Positions 1 to 8,475 of a stretch of DNA of 64,000 nucleotides are shown here, in pieces; positions within the stretch are counted from its first letter, which is position 1, and each line of letters opens with the position of its first letter. The notes beneath the pieces are model-generated. The model worked only from the letters and a program-made list of their open reading frames with translations. It searched no databases and had not been told where the DNA came from. The translations under genes and the position numbers were made by a program. The stretch lies in assembly GCA_965222895.1 (NCBI GenBank), contig CBDCVB010000002.1, forward strand, positions 1,054,001 through 1,118,000, given 5' to 3'. The stretch is from Bin87 sp965222895. Lineage in GTDB: Bacteria > Chloroflexota > Dehalococcoidia > Lucifugimonadales > UBA3495.

Positions 1-160
1 GGCCCGGATAGTTCCCCTGGCGACGCATGATGTCAGCATAGTTGACGCCTGCCGAATCGACCTTGATTAACACTTGATGCGCGCTGGGATGCGGCTCGGG
101 CACGTCTTTCCATTGCAACACGTCCACGCCGCCGTATTCTTCGATGCGCAAGGCTTTCAT
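1..160 (-). CDS. Zinc-type alcohol dehydrogenase / quinone oxidoreductase, N-terminal fragment
   Basis: Only the first 53 residues are inside the window; the gene runs off the left edge. The start is the ATG at 160-158, with AGGAG upstream on the minus strand. The protein begins MKALRIEEYGG and continues with a GroES-like fold pattern: VPEPHPSAHQVLIKVDSAGVN followed by YADIMRRQGNYPG. This is the usual opening of NADPH:quinone oxidoreductases of the medium-chain dehydrogenase family, which reduce quinones or enones with NADPH in the cytosol. The nucleotide-binding domain is not visible, so substrate and zinc status cannot be judged. It is in the same direction as the hydroxyacid dehydrogenase upstream of it and may be co-transcribed. 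Confidence 0.75.
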   Translation of the reverse strand, partial: MKALRIEEYGGVDVLQWKDVPEPHPSAHQVLIKVDSAGVNYADIMRRQGNYPG

Positions 161-227
161 TGCGAGTTTCTCCTGCTACTTTATGAGGGATTGTTTAGAT
201 GCGAGATGGTTTAGTATGAGAGTTTGT

Positions 228-1217
228 TTAGGCGGGACCACGCAGGTTGCCGGCTTCCATCACCTCCGGATTAATCACGCGCACCGCCTCGCCAGCGGCA
301 AAGGCCCGAATATTCTCAACCACACCGGCGTAGAACGCACGGTAGCCGTCATCTGTAACGTAGCCAACGTGCGGTGTAATCAGGGTGTTGTCCAGTGTCA
401 GGAAGGGATGATTGACCGGCAACGGTTCAACATCGAATGTATCCAGCGCCGCGCCGCCAATCGCCCGCCGTTCCAGCGCGCTGACCAGCGCCGGTTCGTC
501 CACGATTGGCCCCCGGGAGATGTTGACCAAAATGGCCGACGGTTTCATCAGGCCGATCTCGTGGGCGCCAACCAAGCCCCGGGTGCGGTCGCTGAGGCGC
601 ACGTGCACCGACACCACGTCACCTTCGGAGAAAAGTGTGTCTTTATCTACCAGAGTGGCTCCGCATTCAGCAGCGCGTTCTGCCGTCAGATTCTGGCTCC
701 AGGCGATGATGCGCATATCGAACGCTACACCCACGCGCGCCACCAGCGAGCCGATGTGCCCCAGTCCCAGCAACCCCAGCGTCTTGCCCTTCAGTCCGGC
801 GCCGACGTATGCTCCCCACTTGCCTTCAGCGCGGGTGGTTCGATCCTCTTCGGCGATGCGGCGCAGCAGCCCAATAATCAGGCCCCAGGTTAGCTCCGTT
901 GGCCCTTCACCAGCGCCTTGCGTTCCGCACACGGTGATGCCGAACTCGGTGGCCGCATCAATATCAAACGACGCATTTCTGGCGCCGGTCGTAATCAGGC
1001 AACGCAGGTTGGGCAGCCGGGCCAGGAGGGAGCGGGGAAACGCCGTTCGTTCACGCATCCCCATCACAATGTCAAAGCCGGCCAACCGCTCCGCCAGCGT
1101 ATTCTCATCGCTCAAATGGTCGGCAAAGAAGGACACTTCTATACCCGACGGCAGCGACGACCAGTCGGCCATTTCAGCGGCCACGCTTTGGTAATCATCA
1201 AGAATGGCTACTTTCAT
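228..1217 (-). CDS. D-2-hydroxyacid dehydrogenase (NAD-dependent)
   Basis: 329 residues starting MKVAILDDYQSV. An upstream in-frame extension of 52 residues is possible but looks non-coding, so the ATG at 1217-1215 is preferred. The family interconverts 2-oxo acids and D-2-hydroxy acids with NAD(P)H in the cytosol. The Rossmann glycine motif GLGHIG lies near residue 150. The catalytic triad is present: Arg in NISRGPIVDEPAL, Glu in DVEPLP and His in TPHVGY. Length is normal (310-340). The substrate cannot be read from sequence; phosphoglycerate dehydrogenase is unlikely without a regulatory domain, and glyoxylate/hydroxypyruvate reductase is possible. Confidence 0.88.
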   Translation of the reverse strand: MKVAILDDYQSVAAEMADWSSLPSGIEVSFFADHLSDENTLAERLAGFDIVMGMRERTAFPRSLLARLPNLRCLITTGARNASFDIDAATEFGITVCGTQGAGEGPTELTWGLIIGLLRRIAEEDRTTRAEGKWGAYVGAGLKGKTLGLLGLGHIGSLVARVGVAFDMRIIAWSQNLTAERAAECGATLVDKDTLFSEGDVVSVHVRLSDRTRGLVGAHEIGLMKPSAILVNISRGPIVDEPALVSALERRAIGGAALDTFDVEPLPVNHPFLTLDNTLITPHVGYVTDDGYRAFYAGVVENIRAFAAGEAVRVINPEVMEAGNLRGPA

Positions 1218-1352
1218 ATCAGACCAATCCTTAGGGCGAGACGAATCGGCGCGTGCTGTGCTGCCGTAACGCGCCACCGCAGGAAGTAAAGCACAGGCCC
1301 ACCGGGCGGTCAAGAAAATACCCGCCTCGCAGTTACTCGACCCGCGTCGCTC

Positions 1353-1512
1353 ACGCGTACCCGCTTTTGTCATTGCGAGCGCAGCGTGGCAATCTCGTTC
1401 CAGTGGCGATGGTAGTTCGCCGACGTGTGCTCAACCTCATCAAGATTGCCGCGTCGCTACGCTCTTCGCAATGACAGTAGGCCAGTTGGGTTTGACAAAG
1501 TGAGTACGCGTA
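1353..1512. repeat. 160-bp palindromic genomic repeat, copy 1 (MITE-like)
   Basis: An imperfect palindrome in the 470-bp gap between the divergent genes at 1217 and 1690. The outer arms are ACGCGTACCCGCTTTTGTCA (1353 on) and TGACAAAGTGAGTACGCG (to 1510). The inner arms are CATTGCGAGCGCAGCGTGGC (1371 on) and its counterpart ending GCAATGACAG (1477). The same sequence recurs around an IS110 insertion (13619-13641 plus 14857-14946) and at 30349-30630. No ORF lies inside. It is probably a non-autonomous mobile or REP-like element. Nothing else recognisable is in the gap except a weak promoter. Confidence 0.75.
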
Positions 1513-1599
1513 AGGATTCACACGGACAGCGAATTCGCTGCTCTACTCGGTGGCAATCGACCGATTTCAAAAATGGCGGAAATTGGATTAGTTTTATAA

Positions 1600-1629
1600 T
1601 TGACATAAAAATTATCGTTTCGCTACGCT
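1600..1629 (+). promoter_or_regulatory. Possible promoter for the secreted-protein pair
   Basis: TTGACA at 1600-1605 matches the -35 consensus and lies in a locally AT-rich stretch. The best -10 at 18 bp spacing is TACGCT (1624-1629), only a fair match. It sits 60-90 bp upstream of the start at 1690. Confidence 0.3.
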
Positions 1630-1689
1630 TATGTAAATTTAGTAACGTCACACGAACCGCAACACGGTTCAGGTTATGGAAACAGTGAC

Positions 1690-2712
1690 ATGATCGGTTG
1701 GTGCGGATACCGTGGAGGAGTCAACGTCGTAGTGGCGGTTCTGGTGGTTGGGGCTTTGCTGGCGATTGGAGTTCCAACCCATACCGCCGACAGCTTCCAC
1801 GTTGATCCGTCGGCAGTCATCGGGTTTGAACTCTCGCAACCTTCCTCTGGATTCGCCGCCGCCGCCAACAGCGATGACACCGGTTTTCCGGAACAAGACG
1901 CGGGATTTTCAGCATACTACCAGGTCCCTGCCCCCGCAGATTCAACCGGCAACGCTACCACGTCGCCACGGCTCGACGTGATAGCAACTGCAATAGCGCT
2001 GGAGACGCCGCCGGCAGCGGAGGATCCAGTACGGGACGGCGCGGGAACCGTCGTCGATTTGGGCAGCAATTTCGCCATAGTAACGTTGCCGCTGCGCCCC
2101 GCACTCGACCAACGGTTGCCTCCCACCAACGTGAATGTTTATTTCGACGATCAGGGATGGGTGGTAGCATACCTGCCGGCCGGACATCCGGCGGCGGCCA
2201 TCTGGCGGTACAGTTCAGCGCACGCTGACAACGATGATGAATATGATTCCAACGCAGACCTAGCAAACAATCTCCTCGTCCTCGCCATCAACGCGACCTT
2301 GACCGCCGCTAAGGCAGACATCCCTAAAGTCACTTACTCCATGGTCGGTTACTACGATTGGCAAAATCCTGATTGTGATGCCTACGTGCTGTTCAGCAAC
2401 ACGGCTAAAGGGCGCGAATCCAATCCGGTGGGGTTCCTGGTCCCTTCCACCATCAAGGACTTGCACGCTTCGGGGGCGGTGCTAATCACCAGCCATACCG
2501 AGGGTGGCAGCGCCAGTTCCGCGGAGTTGCGAGTTGACGGGGAGGTAGAAGCAACCGCGCAAGCTGAGAAAACAATCCTGGCAACCACCAAATTCGACCT
2601 GAATCGCCCTGACGCCGTAGTGAGTCAGCATCAGATGTCGATCATAGTTACGGAAGAAAATATGACTGCGGCCGGCGTCGTAATGCTGCTGTATAACAAG
2701 CCCGGATCCTGA
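1690..2712 (+). CDS. Secreted or membrane-anchored protein of unknown function
   Basis: 340 residues. The N-terminus has one hydrophobic segment (about residues 11-30, VNVVVAVLVVGALLAIGV) that could be a signal peptide or anchor. The rest is rich in Ala, Asp, Ser and Thr, as is typical of an exported protein, and no enzyme motif was recognised. It contains NVNVYFDDQGWVVAYLPAG and a later VTYSMVGYYDWQNPDCDAYVLF stretch that suggest beta-rich structure. It ends 27 bp before the giant CARDB protein and probably shares its transcript, so a role at the cell surface together with that protein is a reasonable inference. I do not recognise the family. Confidence 0.7.
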   Translation: MIGWCGYRGGVNVVVAVLVVGALLAIGVPTHTADSFHVDPSAVIGFELSQPSSGFAAAANSDDTGFPEQDAGFSAYYQVPAPADSTGNATTSPRLDVIATAIALETPPAAEDPVRDGAGTVVDLGSNFAIVTLPLRPALDQRLPPTNVNVYFDDQGWVVAYLPAGHPAAAIWRYSSAHADNDDEYDSNADLANNLLVLAINATLTAAKADIPKVTYSMVGYYDWQNPDCDAYVLFSNTAKGRESNPVGFLVPSTIKDLHASGAVLITSHTEGGSASSAELRVDGEVEATAQAEKTILATTKFDLNRPDAVVSQHQMSIIVTEENMTAAGVVMLLYNKPGS

Positions 2713-2739
2713 TTCCGACACTATACGGCGACAAATACC

Positions 2740-5700
2740 ATGACCGCATTGGCTCTCCGATCGGCCAAACTGCAGGTATTAATCGCAGTTGCCGGTATAG
2801 CAGTCGCCAGCATCGTGGTTGCCGATTACTACGCGCTGGCTCCAGTAGCATCGGGGTCGAATGAACCTGTGCAACACGAACATCGCACACACGAGATGGT
2901 TGCTGCCCAAGATGACTGTATCGACGATGTGAGCATTGCGAACTGGGGCCCAATCGATTCGAGTTTCCAAGGTGTTAAAGACCCGCCGGACTATTCAGGC
3001 GATGACGAAATCTGGATTTACTACGACCTCGAAAACTACAGCTGCCAGGAAGTCGAAGTTATGGTGGAAGTTCGGGGTTCGCAGACCGGGGCTATTATCC
3101 GCAACTCGGACGACACTCTGGCGGATTGCGTGTCAGGATGCGAAGTTCCGGCTCGGAACAACAACGGAGCAGGCTATTACGGCGGCAGCATGAAGTGGGA
3201 CTTGGCTAATCATTCCGCAGTTAATGGAGAGTACGTAGTTATCACGGTAACGATTACCGGGCCGGCTGATTTCACCGATTCGGATTTGTCGAACAACACC
3301 AGGACATCAGAAGATTTCATCAATGTCATGTCTGATGAGCCGGCTGTCCCCGAGGTGGACGTTGCCCTCACCGTGGTAACCCTTTCGCATACAAATGCTC
3401 CCATCGGAACGACCATAGAATTCTCGGCAACGGTGGCCAACAATGGCACAGCAGCCGTTGCGCCAACCCTGGCGCTATTCACTGCTGATGGCGATACTGC
3501 GGTGGCTTCGATCAACATTGATGCGATTGAGCCCGGCAAACCCCGCTCTGTCGATTTGCGCTGGGACACCACCGGGGCAGTGGCCGGAATCTTCAAACCG
3601 CGTGTAGTCCTAACCGCAGCCGATGATGCCTCGGCTGATGACAACGAATGGTCGGCATCCATCACGCTGCGCAATGCAATTGTCGATGTGAGGCTGGAGT
3701 CAGTTGCCCCAACCGCAGTCACGGCGCCGGCGGGAGAATCGGTTGGATTCGCCGTTACCGCTTCCAACCGCGGCGATTTTGCTGCTGTCCCGATGGTTGA
3801 GTTGTACATCGAAGATGGACTGGTTCCGGTAGTTTCTGTTCCCATGGCATCAATTGCACCGGGCAATGAGGGAACAGTGAAACTGACCTGGGACACCACA
3901 GCAATGGCGGCCGGCGCCTACCAACTCATGGTCTCGGTCAGGCCGGATGCGGCCACTGCGGAGCCAACGGACAGCCTGCACGTGGCCGCGGTCTTATACG
4001 ACCCCGTGGATGTGGCCGTGACATCTGCGGTAGTGGCGAACCCGCCGGCCATCGCGGGTAAATCGGTAACCGTCCGGGCGACGGTGGAGAACCTCAGCGA
4101 AAACGACGCCGAGAATATTGCCGTGGCGATGACAATTCGAGGTGAAACAGAGCCGGCAGAAACCCGAATCATTGCGTCGCTGCCCGCCGGAAACTCGACT
4201 GTGCTGGACCTGGTTTGGGATACCACCGGTCGCGTCCCAGCCCAATATGATCCGCGGGTGGTAGCCACCACGAAATGGGACACTGACGATTCAAACGACA
4301 GTCGGTCTGTCAGCATCATCCTGCGCAACTGGGCAACGATGACCGAGGCCAGCACCCGCAACGCAACCGGCGTCATTGGCGACACCATCCAGCTATTCGC
4401 TCACGTGCTGAATCACGGGCCATCTGCCCTGAAAAATCTGACCGTCGGTCTGTATAAGTCCGACGGCACTGCGCTGGCGACCACCACCGTATCAAGCATC
4501 GACGCCGGCGACACGGAAGTTGCAACCCTGAACTGGGACACCACCGGGCAAGATGCAGGAATCCACCAGGAGCTGCAAGTATCGGTCGATTCGCCGGATT
4601 TTTCCAGTGATGTTGACGACACCACTCTGGTAACCGTGGCGTTGAACAACGAGATTGCCCTGAGCAACGTGTGGCAATCCCCCGACGATGCCGTGATTGG
4701 CCGGTCGGTGGCGGTCGTCGCTGAACTGGTCAATCAAAGCAACCATGCGGTGGCCCTGACGACGGTTCTATTACTTGGGTACGAATTCGATGTGATTGCG
4801 AAATCCTATAACGAGATTGAGATTACCACCGCAACGGTTGCAAACCTGGCGTCCGGCGCATCGCAGCAGGTATCGCTGGGTTGGGACAGCTCGGGGAGCA
4901 CTGCCGGGACTCACCGGTTTCGCGTGAAGGTAGTGGTGCCCGAGCGCGGCGGCGACGCAAACGATGAACGGCCCATCACCGTAACCCTGCGCCACCCGGT
5001 GGTTGATGTTGCCCTGACCCGTGCCCAATCTTCCCACAACATCGCCGTCATCGGGCAGAGCATTACCATCGCGGCCACGGTCGCCAACAATGGTGAAGCC
5101 CCGCGGTCCGTGCCGGTGTCGCTATTCGTTGATCCCCCCACAAAGCCAGGCAGCACGCCCACGCCCACCCCCAGGGTCGTTATCAACACTCCGGTCATCC
5201 AACCCGGCGTCAGCGAAACCGTTGACCTGATTTGGGACACCGCTGGGCTGAATGGGATCGGCGAATATCCTCTGAAGGTAGTGGTCGAGGTTCCCGGAGA
5301 CGTTAGCGACGACAACAACGAAATAACTCTCGTTGCCGAGCTGATTCACTCCGCTTTTCAGCCGGACAGTTCCGTCCGTGAGTGCGTTGACGATGTGGGC
5401 GTTGAGTTGGCCGGCATTCACGACCATGTAGATGTGATGCATCTCAACACTCCGCCCATCTATTTGCGCGAGGATACGCTCGTCATTGCTTACCGAATCT
5501 TCAACTACAGTTGCGATAAGGACGTTACTGCCGGGCTAACCCTCACCGGATCGGTGAGCGAAACTGCAATTAATGACCGGATTGACCCGTGCCTATCGGG
5601 GTGCCCCATACCGGCGGGCGGTATGGTCAACCGTTTCGTCAGGTGGCAGCTTCTCGACCATCCGGTGGTAATAGGGGAGATAGTCAATGCACAGGTTTCG

Positions 5701-8424
5701 GTAATATCGCCAGCAGGGTTTGCAGAATCCGACGCAACGAACAACGCCCATTCGTCCAGCGAGGCAATCACCGTCGGGGACTTGTCGGACGTTCACGTGC
5801 AATTCAGTAAGAATGACGCGCGCCGTGCCCGTGTTGCCGGCGCATTGCTGCTTGCAGCGTTCGACCCGGATTACCCCGCAACTTCTCCAGCGGACCAGGG
5901 CGCTCAAATCGCCGGTTTCGTGGTTGTCCCTGGCGATTTGGTGATTGGATCGTCCGTCATAATTCACGCCTACGTGTTGAATCGGGGCGACGTTGCAACC
6001 GCGATACCGGTGGCTCTGCACGTTGACGACGATAGCGCCCCCGTTTACGAAGGACGAACCGGAACTCTGGGGCCAGGCGAATTCCAGCGATTGAAACTCT
6101 GGTGGCCCATACCGGCGGACCTGGCCGTCGGAAGCCACCAGTTGACGGTGTCGGTGCCTGATCCCGACTTGGCGGCTGCCACCGGCGCCAAGAAGAGCAA
6201 AACCGTGGTGGTGCGGCAACCGGAGCTCGAGGTCAATATCGTGGACGTATCTGCTCCGGTGCAGGCATTGGCTGGCGATAACATCACGGTAAACGTGGCA
6301 GTACGGAACACTGGTCAAACCGGCCTCAAGGTGCAGGTGGAGTTGTTCGTTGCCGCCGGCAATGCTCCGGTCAATAAGGTAACGACGGAGCCGATTGAAC
6401 CCGGCGCAACCGGCACGGCAACATTGGTGTGGGACAGCCCGATTGGTGTGCCAGCGGGAGCATATCTGCTGCGAGTGCGCGCCGGCGGCAGTGAACGGTC
6501 GCAGACCATTACCCTGCGCCAACCCACCACCGCCATATTGGCCACCGGCATCACCGCATCGCCAACCGTTATCATCCTGGGTCAACAGGATCAGGTTGCA
6601 GTGAGCGCCAAATTGAAAAATGCCGGCGAGGCCGTTGTTGACGTTGTGGCAACTCTCAGTTTAGACGGCGTACAGGTTCCGGGCGCAACGGTCTCCTCAA
6701 TGCGCGTATTGCCCGGCAAAACCCGTGACATCACCCTGACGTGGCACATCCCTCCCAATGCGGAGTTGCGCACCTACGACCTGCAAGTCGTGGCTTCCGT
6801 GCCGGACGTTCCTGATGCCGTGGCTACGTTCGACATCATCGCCGTAACGGTTCGCGAGCCATACACGGACGCGGAACTTCTCTCAGCAGTAGCAACGCCA
6901 TCCCCGGCCTATGTTGGTGAACCTGTATCGGTTGATGTTACTGTCCTCAATCCCGAAAACAGCGCTTCCAATATCCTGTTATCGCTTGAATTCCCCGGGG
7001 AATCTCGACAGGACGAGCGTTGGAACCCGCGCGTCCGCCCACACCAATCAGTCTCACGCCGGATTGAATGGCGCACGGGCGACCTGGCTCCGGGTACGTA
7101 CACCTTCCGCGCTGCGGCGGAAATCGCTGGCCGCACCATCACTGCGGCCACAAATATCACGTTGCAAGTGGACGCCGAGATACTCTCCATAACATCCAAT
7201 CCCGCCGCTACCGCGATGCAAGGGCAGCCGGTCACAATTCTGGTTCAAGTTCGCAACAACGGCAGAGCCGCTATCAATGTGCCGGTCGAACTCAATTTTC
7301 CATCCCCAGACAAAACGCCCGAACGACGGTCGCCGCGCGTTGATGCCGGGGGACAGGCAACGGCGGCCTTCGTGTGGAAGACCGGCAATTATCCGGTCGG
7401 TGTACATACGTTACGGGCTGAATTGGTCGCTGCGGACAACCATACCGCCGGGAAAACCACCGCGGACGTGCAAGTTGAACTGACGGCTGCGCCCCTGGTA
7501 GCCACAATCACCAGCGTCCGGTCAACTCCGGATGCGCCAATGGTGGGAACCCCGGTCGAAATCATGGTTGCTGTCCGCAACGATGGGCCGGTGGCCGTGT
7601 ACGTTCCCGTTACCCTGCACTACCCGTCTGCCGACAAGCAGCCGGCAACGCGTCGCCCACGCGTCGCCTCCGGTGAAACCACGATTGCGACGTTCAAGTG
7701 GCTTACCGGCAACCACCGGCCCGGCACTCATTCTTTCCGAGTGATGATAGGCAGTGATGAAAGCGCTGAGCGGGTTTTTGAGTTAACGCTGCTGTCCCCG
7801 CCGGTGGACGCTGAGATACTCTCCATAACGTCCAATCCCGCCGATACCGCGATCCAAGGGCAGCCGGTCACAATTCTGGTTCAAGTTCGCAACAACGGCA
7901 GCGCCGCTATCAATGTGCCCGTCGAACTCAGTTTTCCGTCCCCAGACAAAACGCCCGAACGACAGTCGCCGCGCGCCGATGCCGGGGGACAGGCAACGGC
8001 GGCCTTCGTGTGGAAGACCGGCAATTATCCGGTTGGCACACATATGTTACAGGCTGCATTGGTCGGTGCGGACAACCATACCGCCGGGAAAACCACCGCT
8101 GACGTGCAAATCGAACTGACGGCTGCACCCTTGACGGCCACAATTACGAACGTCCGGTCAACTCCAGCTGCGCCAATGGTGGGAACCCCGGTTGAAATCA
8201 TGGTTGCCGTCCGCAACGACGGGCCGGTGGCTGTCAACGTTCCGGTTACCCTGCACTACCCGTCTGCCGACAAACTACCGGAAACGCGTCACCCACGCAC
8301 CGCCCCAGGTGAATCGGGGTTAGCGACGTTCGAGTGGCGGACCAGTCGTTATGCACCGGGAACCCACTCCTTCAGAGCCGTCATACCCAATCTCGACTTT
8401 GTACAAAAGCTAGATAAATTATAA
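2740..8424 (+). CDS. Giant secreted CARDB-repeat surface protein, 3' end displaced by IS insertion
   Basis: 1,894 residues as it now reads. An N-terminal hydrophobic segment (about residues 11-30) is followed by a Cys-containing module (CIDDVSIANWG), a long array of about 110-residue immunoglobulin-like CARDB modules, and a second copy of the Cys module (CVDDVGVELAG, near residue 880). Fourteen modules can be counted from a recurring W-x-T/S turn (LRWDTTG, LVWDTTG, FVWKTGN, FEWRTSR). CARDB domains are cell-adhesion-related; the protein is probably displayed outside the cell. Modules near the C-terminus form a two-module unit duplicated with a 636-bp period. The last residues, LDFVQKLDKL, come from the inserted IS, so the protein is truncated; the lost end lies at 9846-10611. 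Confidence 0.85.
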   Translation: MTALALRSAKLQVLIAVAGIAVASIVVADYYALAPVASGSNEPVQHEHRTHEMVAAQDDCIDDVSIANWGPIDSSFQGVKDPPDYSGDDEIWIYYDLENYSCQEVEVMVEVRGSQTGAIIRNSDDTLADCVSGCEVPARNNNGAGYYGGSMKWDLANHSAVNGEYVVITVTITGPADFTDSDLSNNTRTSEDFINVMSDEPAVPEVDVALTVVTLSHTNAPIGTTIEFSATVANNGTAAVAPTLALFTADGDTAVASINIDAIEPGKPRSVDLRWDTTGAVAGIFKPRVVLTAADDASADDNEWSASITLRNAIVDVRLESVAPTAVTAPAGESVGFAVTASNRGDFAAVPMVELYIEDGLVPVVSVPMASIAPGNEGTVKLTWDTTAMAAGAYQLMVSVRPDAATAEPTDSLHVAAVLYDPVDVAVTSAVVANPPAIAGKSVTVRATVENLSENDAENIAVAMTIRGETEPAETRIIASLPAGNSTVLDLVWDTTGRVPAQYDPRVVATTKWDTDDSNDSRSVSIILRNWATMTEASTRNATGVIGDTIQLFAHVLNHGPSALKNLTVGLYKSDGTALATTTVSSIDAGDTEVATLNWDTTGQDAGIHQELQVSVDSPDFSSDVDDTTLVTVALNNEIALSNVWQSPDDAVIGRSVAVVAELVNQSNHAVALTTVLLLGYEFDVIAKSYNEIEITTATVANLASGASQQVSLGWDSSGSTAGTHRFRVKVVVPERGGDANDERPITVTLRHPVVDVALTRAQSSHNIAVIGQSITIAATVANNGEAPRSVPVSLFVDPPTKPGSTPTPTPRVVINTPVIQPGVSETVDLIWDTAGLNGIGEYPLKVVVEVPGDVSDDNNEITLVAELIHSAFQPDSSVRECVDDVGVELAGIHDHVDVMHLNTPPIYLREDTLVIAYRIFNYSCDKDVTAGLTLTGSVSETAINDRIDPCLSGCPIPAGGMVNRFVRWQLLDHPVVIGEIVNAQVSVISPAGFAESDATNNAHSSSEAITVGDLSDVHVQFSKNDARRARVAGALLLAAFDPDYPATSPADQGAQIAGFVVVPGDLVIGSSVIIHAYVLNRGDVATAIPVALHVDDDSAPVYEGRTGTLGPGEFQRLKLWWPIPADLAVGSHQLTVSVPDPDLAAATGAKKSKTVVVRQPELEVNIVDVSAPVQALAGDNITVNVAVRNTGQTGLKVQVELFVAAGNAPVNKVTTEPIEPGATGTATLVWDSPIGVPAGAYLLRVRAGGSERSQTITLRQPTTAILATGITASPTVIILGQQDQVAVSAKLKNAGEAVVDVVATLSLDGVQVPGATVSSMRVLPGKTRDITLTWHIPPNAELRTYDLQVVASVPDVPDAVATFDIIAVTVREPYTDAELLSAVATPSPAYVGEPVSVDVTVLNPENSASNILLSLEFPGESRQDERWNPRVRPHQSVSRRIEWRTGDLAPGTYTFRAAAEIAGRTITAATNITLQVDAEILSITSNPAATAMQGQPVTILVQVRNNGRAAINVPVELNFPSPDKTPERRSPRVDAGGQATAAFVWKTGNYPVGVHTLRAELVAADNHTAGKTTADVQVELTAAPLVATITSVRSTPDAPMVGTPVEIMVAVRNDGPVAVYVPVTLHYPSADKQPATRRPRVASGETTIATFKWLTGNHRPGTHSFRVMIGSDESAERVFELTLLSPPVDAEILSITSNPADTAIQGQPVTILVQVRNNGSAAINVPVELSFPSPDKTPERQSPRADAGGQATAAFVWKTGNYPVGTHMLQAALVGADNHTAGKTTADVQIELTAAPLTATITNVRSTPAAPMVGTPVEIMVAVRNDGPVAVNVPVTLHYPSADKLPETRHPRTAPGESGLATFEWRTSRYAPGTHSFRAVIPNLDFVQKLDKL
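7171..8384 (+). repeat. 636-bp tandem duplication inside the CARDB gene
   Basis: DNA beginning GACGCCGAGATACTCTCCAT at 7171 recurs as GACGCTGAGATACTCTCCAT at 7807, offset 636 bp (212 codons). The first ~300 bp of the two copies are nearly identical, including silent positions. The unit is two CARDB modules (DAEILSITSNP... and ATIT.VRSTP...). The similarity at DNA level implies a recent unequal exchange. Confidence 0.85.
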
Positions 8425-8429
8425 GAACA

Positions 8430-8475
8430 GGGTAAGCTCGACCAAATCACCACAAGAGGTCGAGTATGCCTACCC
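8430..8475 (+). promoter_or_regulatory. Hairpin covering the transposase start codon
   Basis: CTCGACC (8437-8443) pairs with GGTCGAG (8458-8464) across 14 nt, and GGGTA (8430-8434) pairs with TACCC (8471-8475) outside it. The transposase ATG (8466) falls between the two stems on the 3' side. A transcript entering from the host gene would fold this way, while one starting inside the element would lack the 5' arm. IS10 and IS50 protect themselves from read-through similarly; here it is inference. Confidence 0.5.

Noticed and set aside
412..1194. Long plus-strand open frame opposite the hydroxyacid dehydrogenase
   Set aside because: Antisense shadow of a clear enzyme gene; Ser/Arg/Pro-rich with no motif.
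5593..6585. 330-codon minus-strand frame inside the CARDB gene
   Set aside because: Shadow of the repeat-rich gene; Arg/His/Gly-rich composition and no homology pattern.
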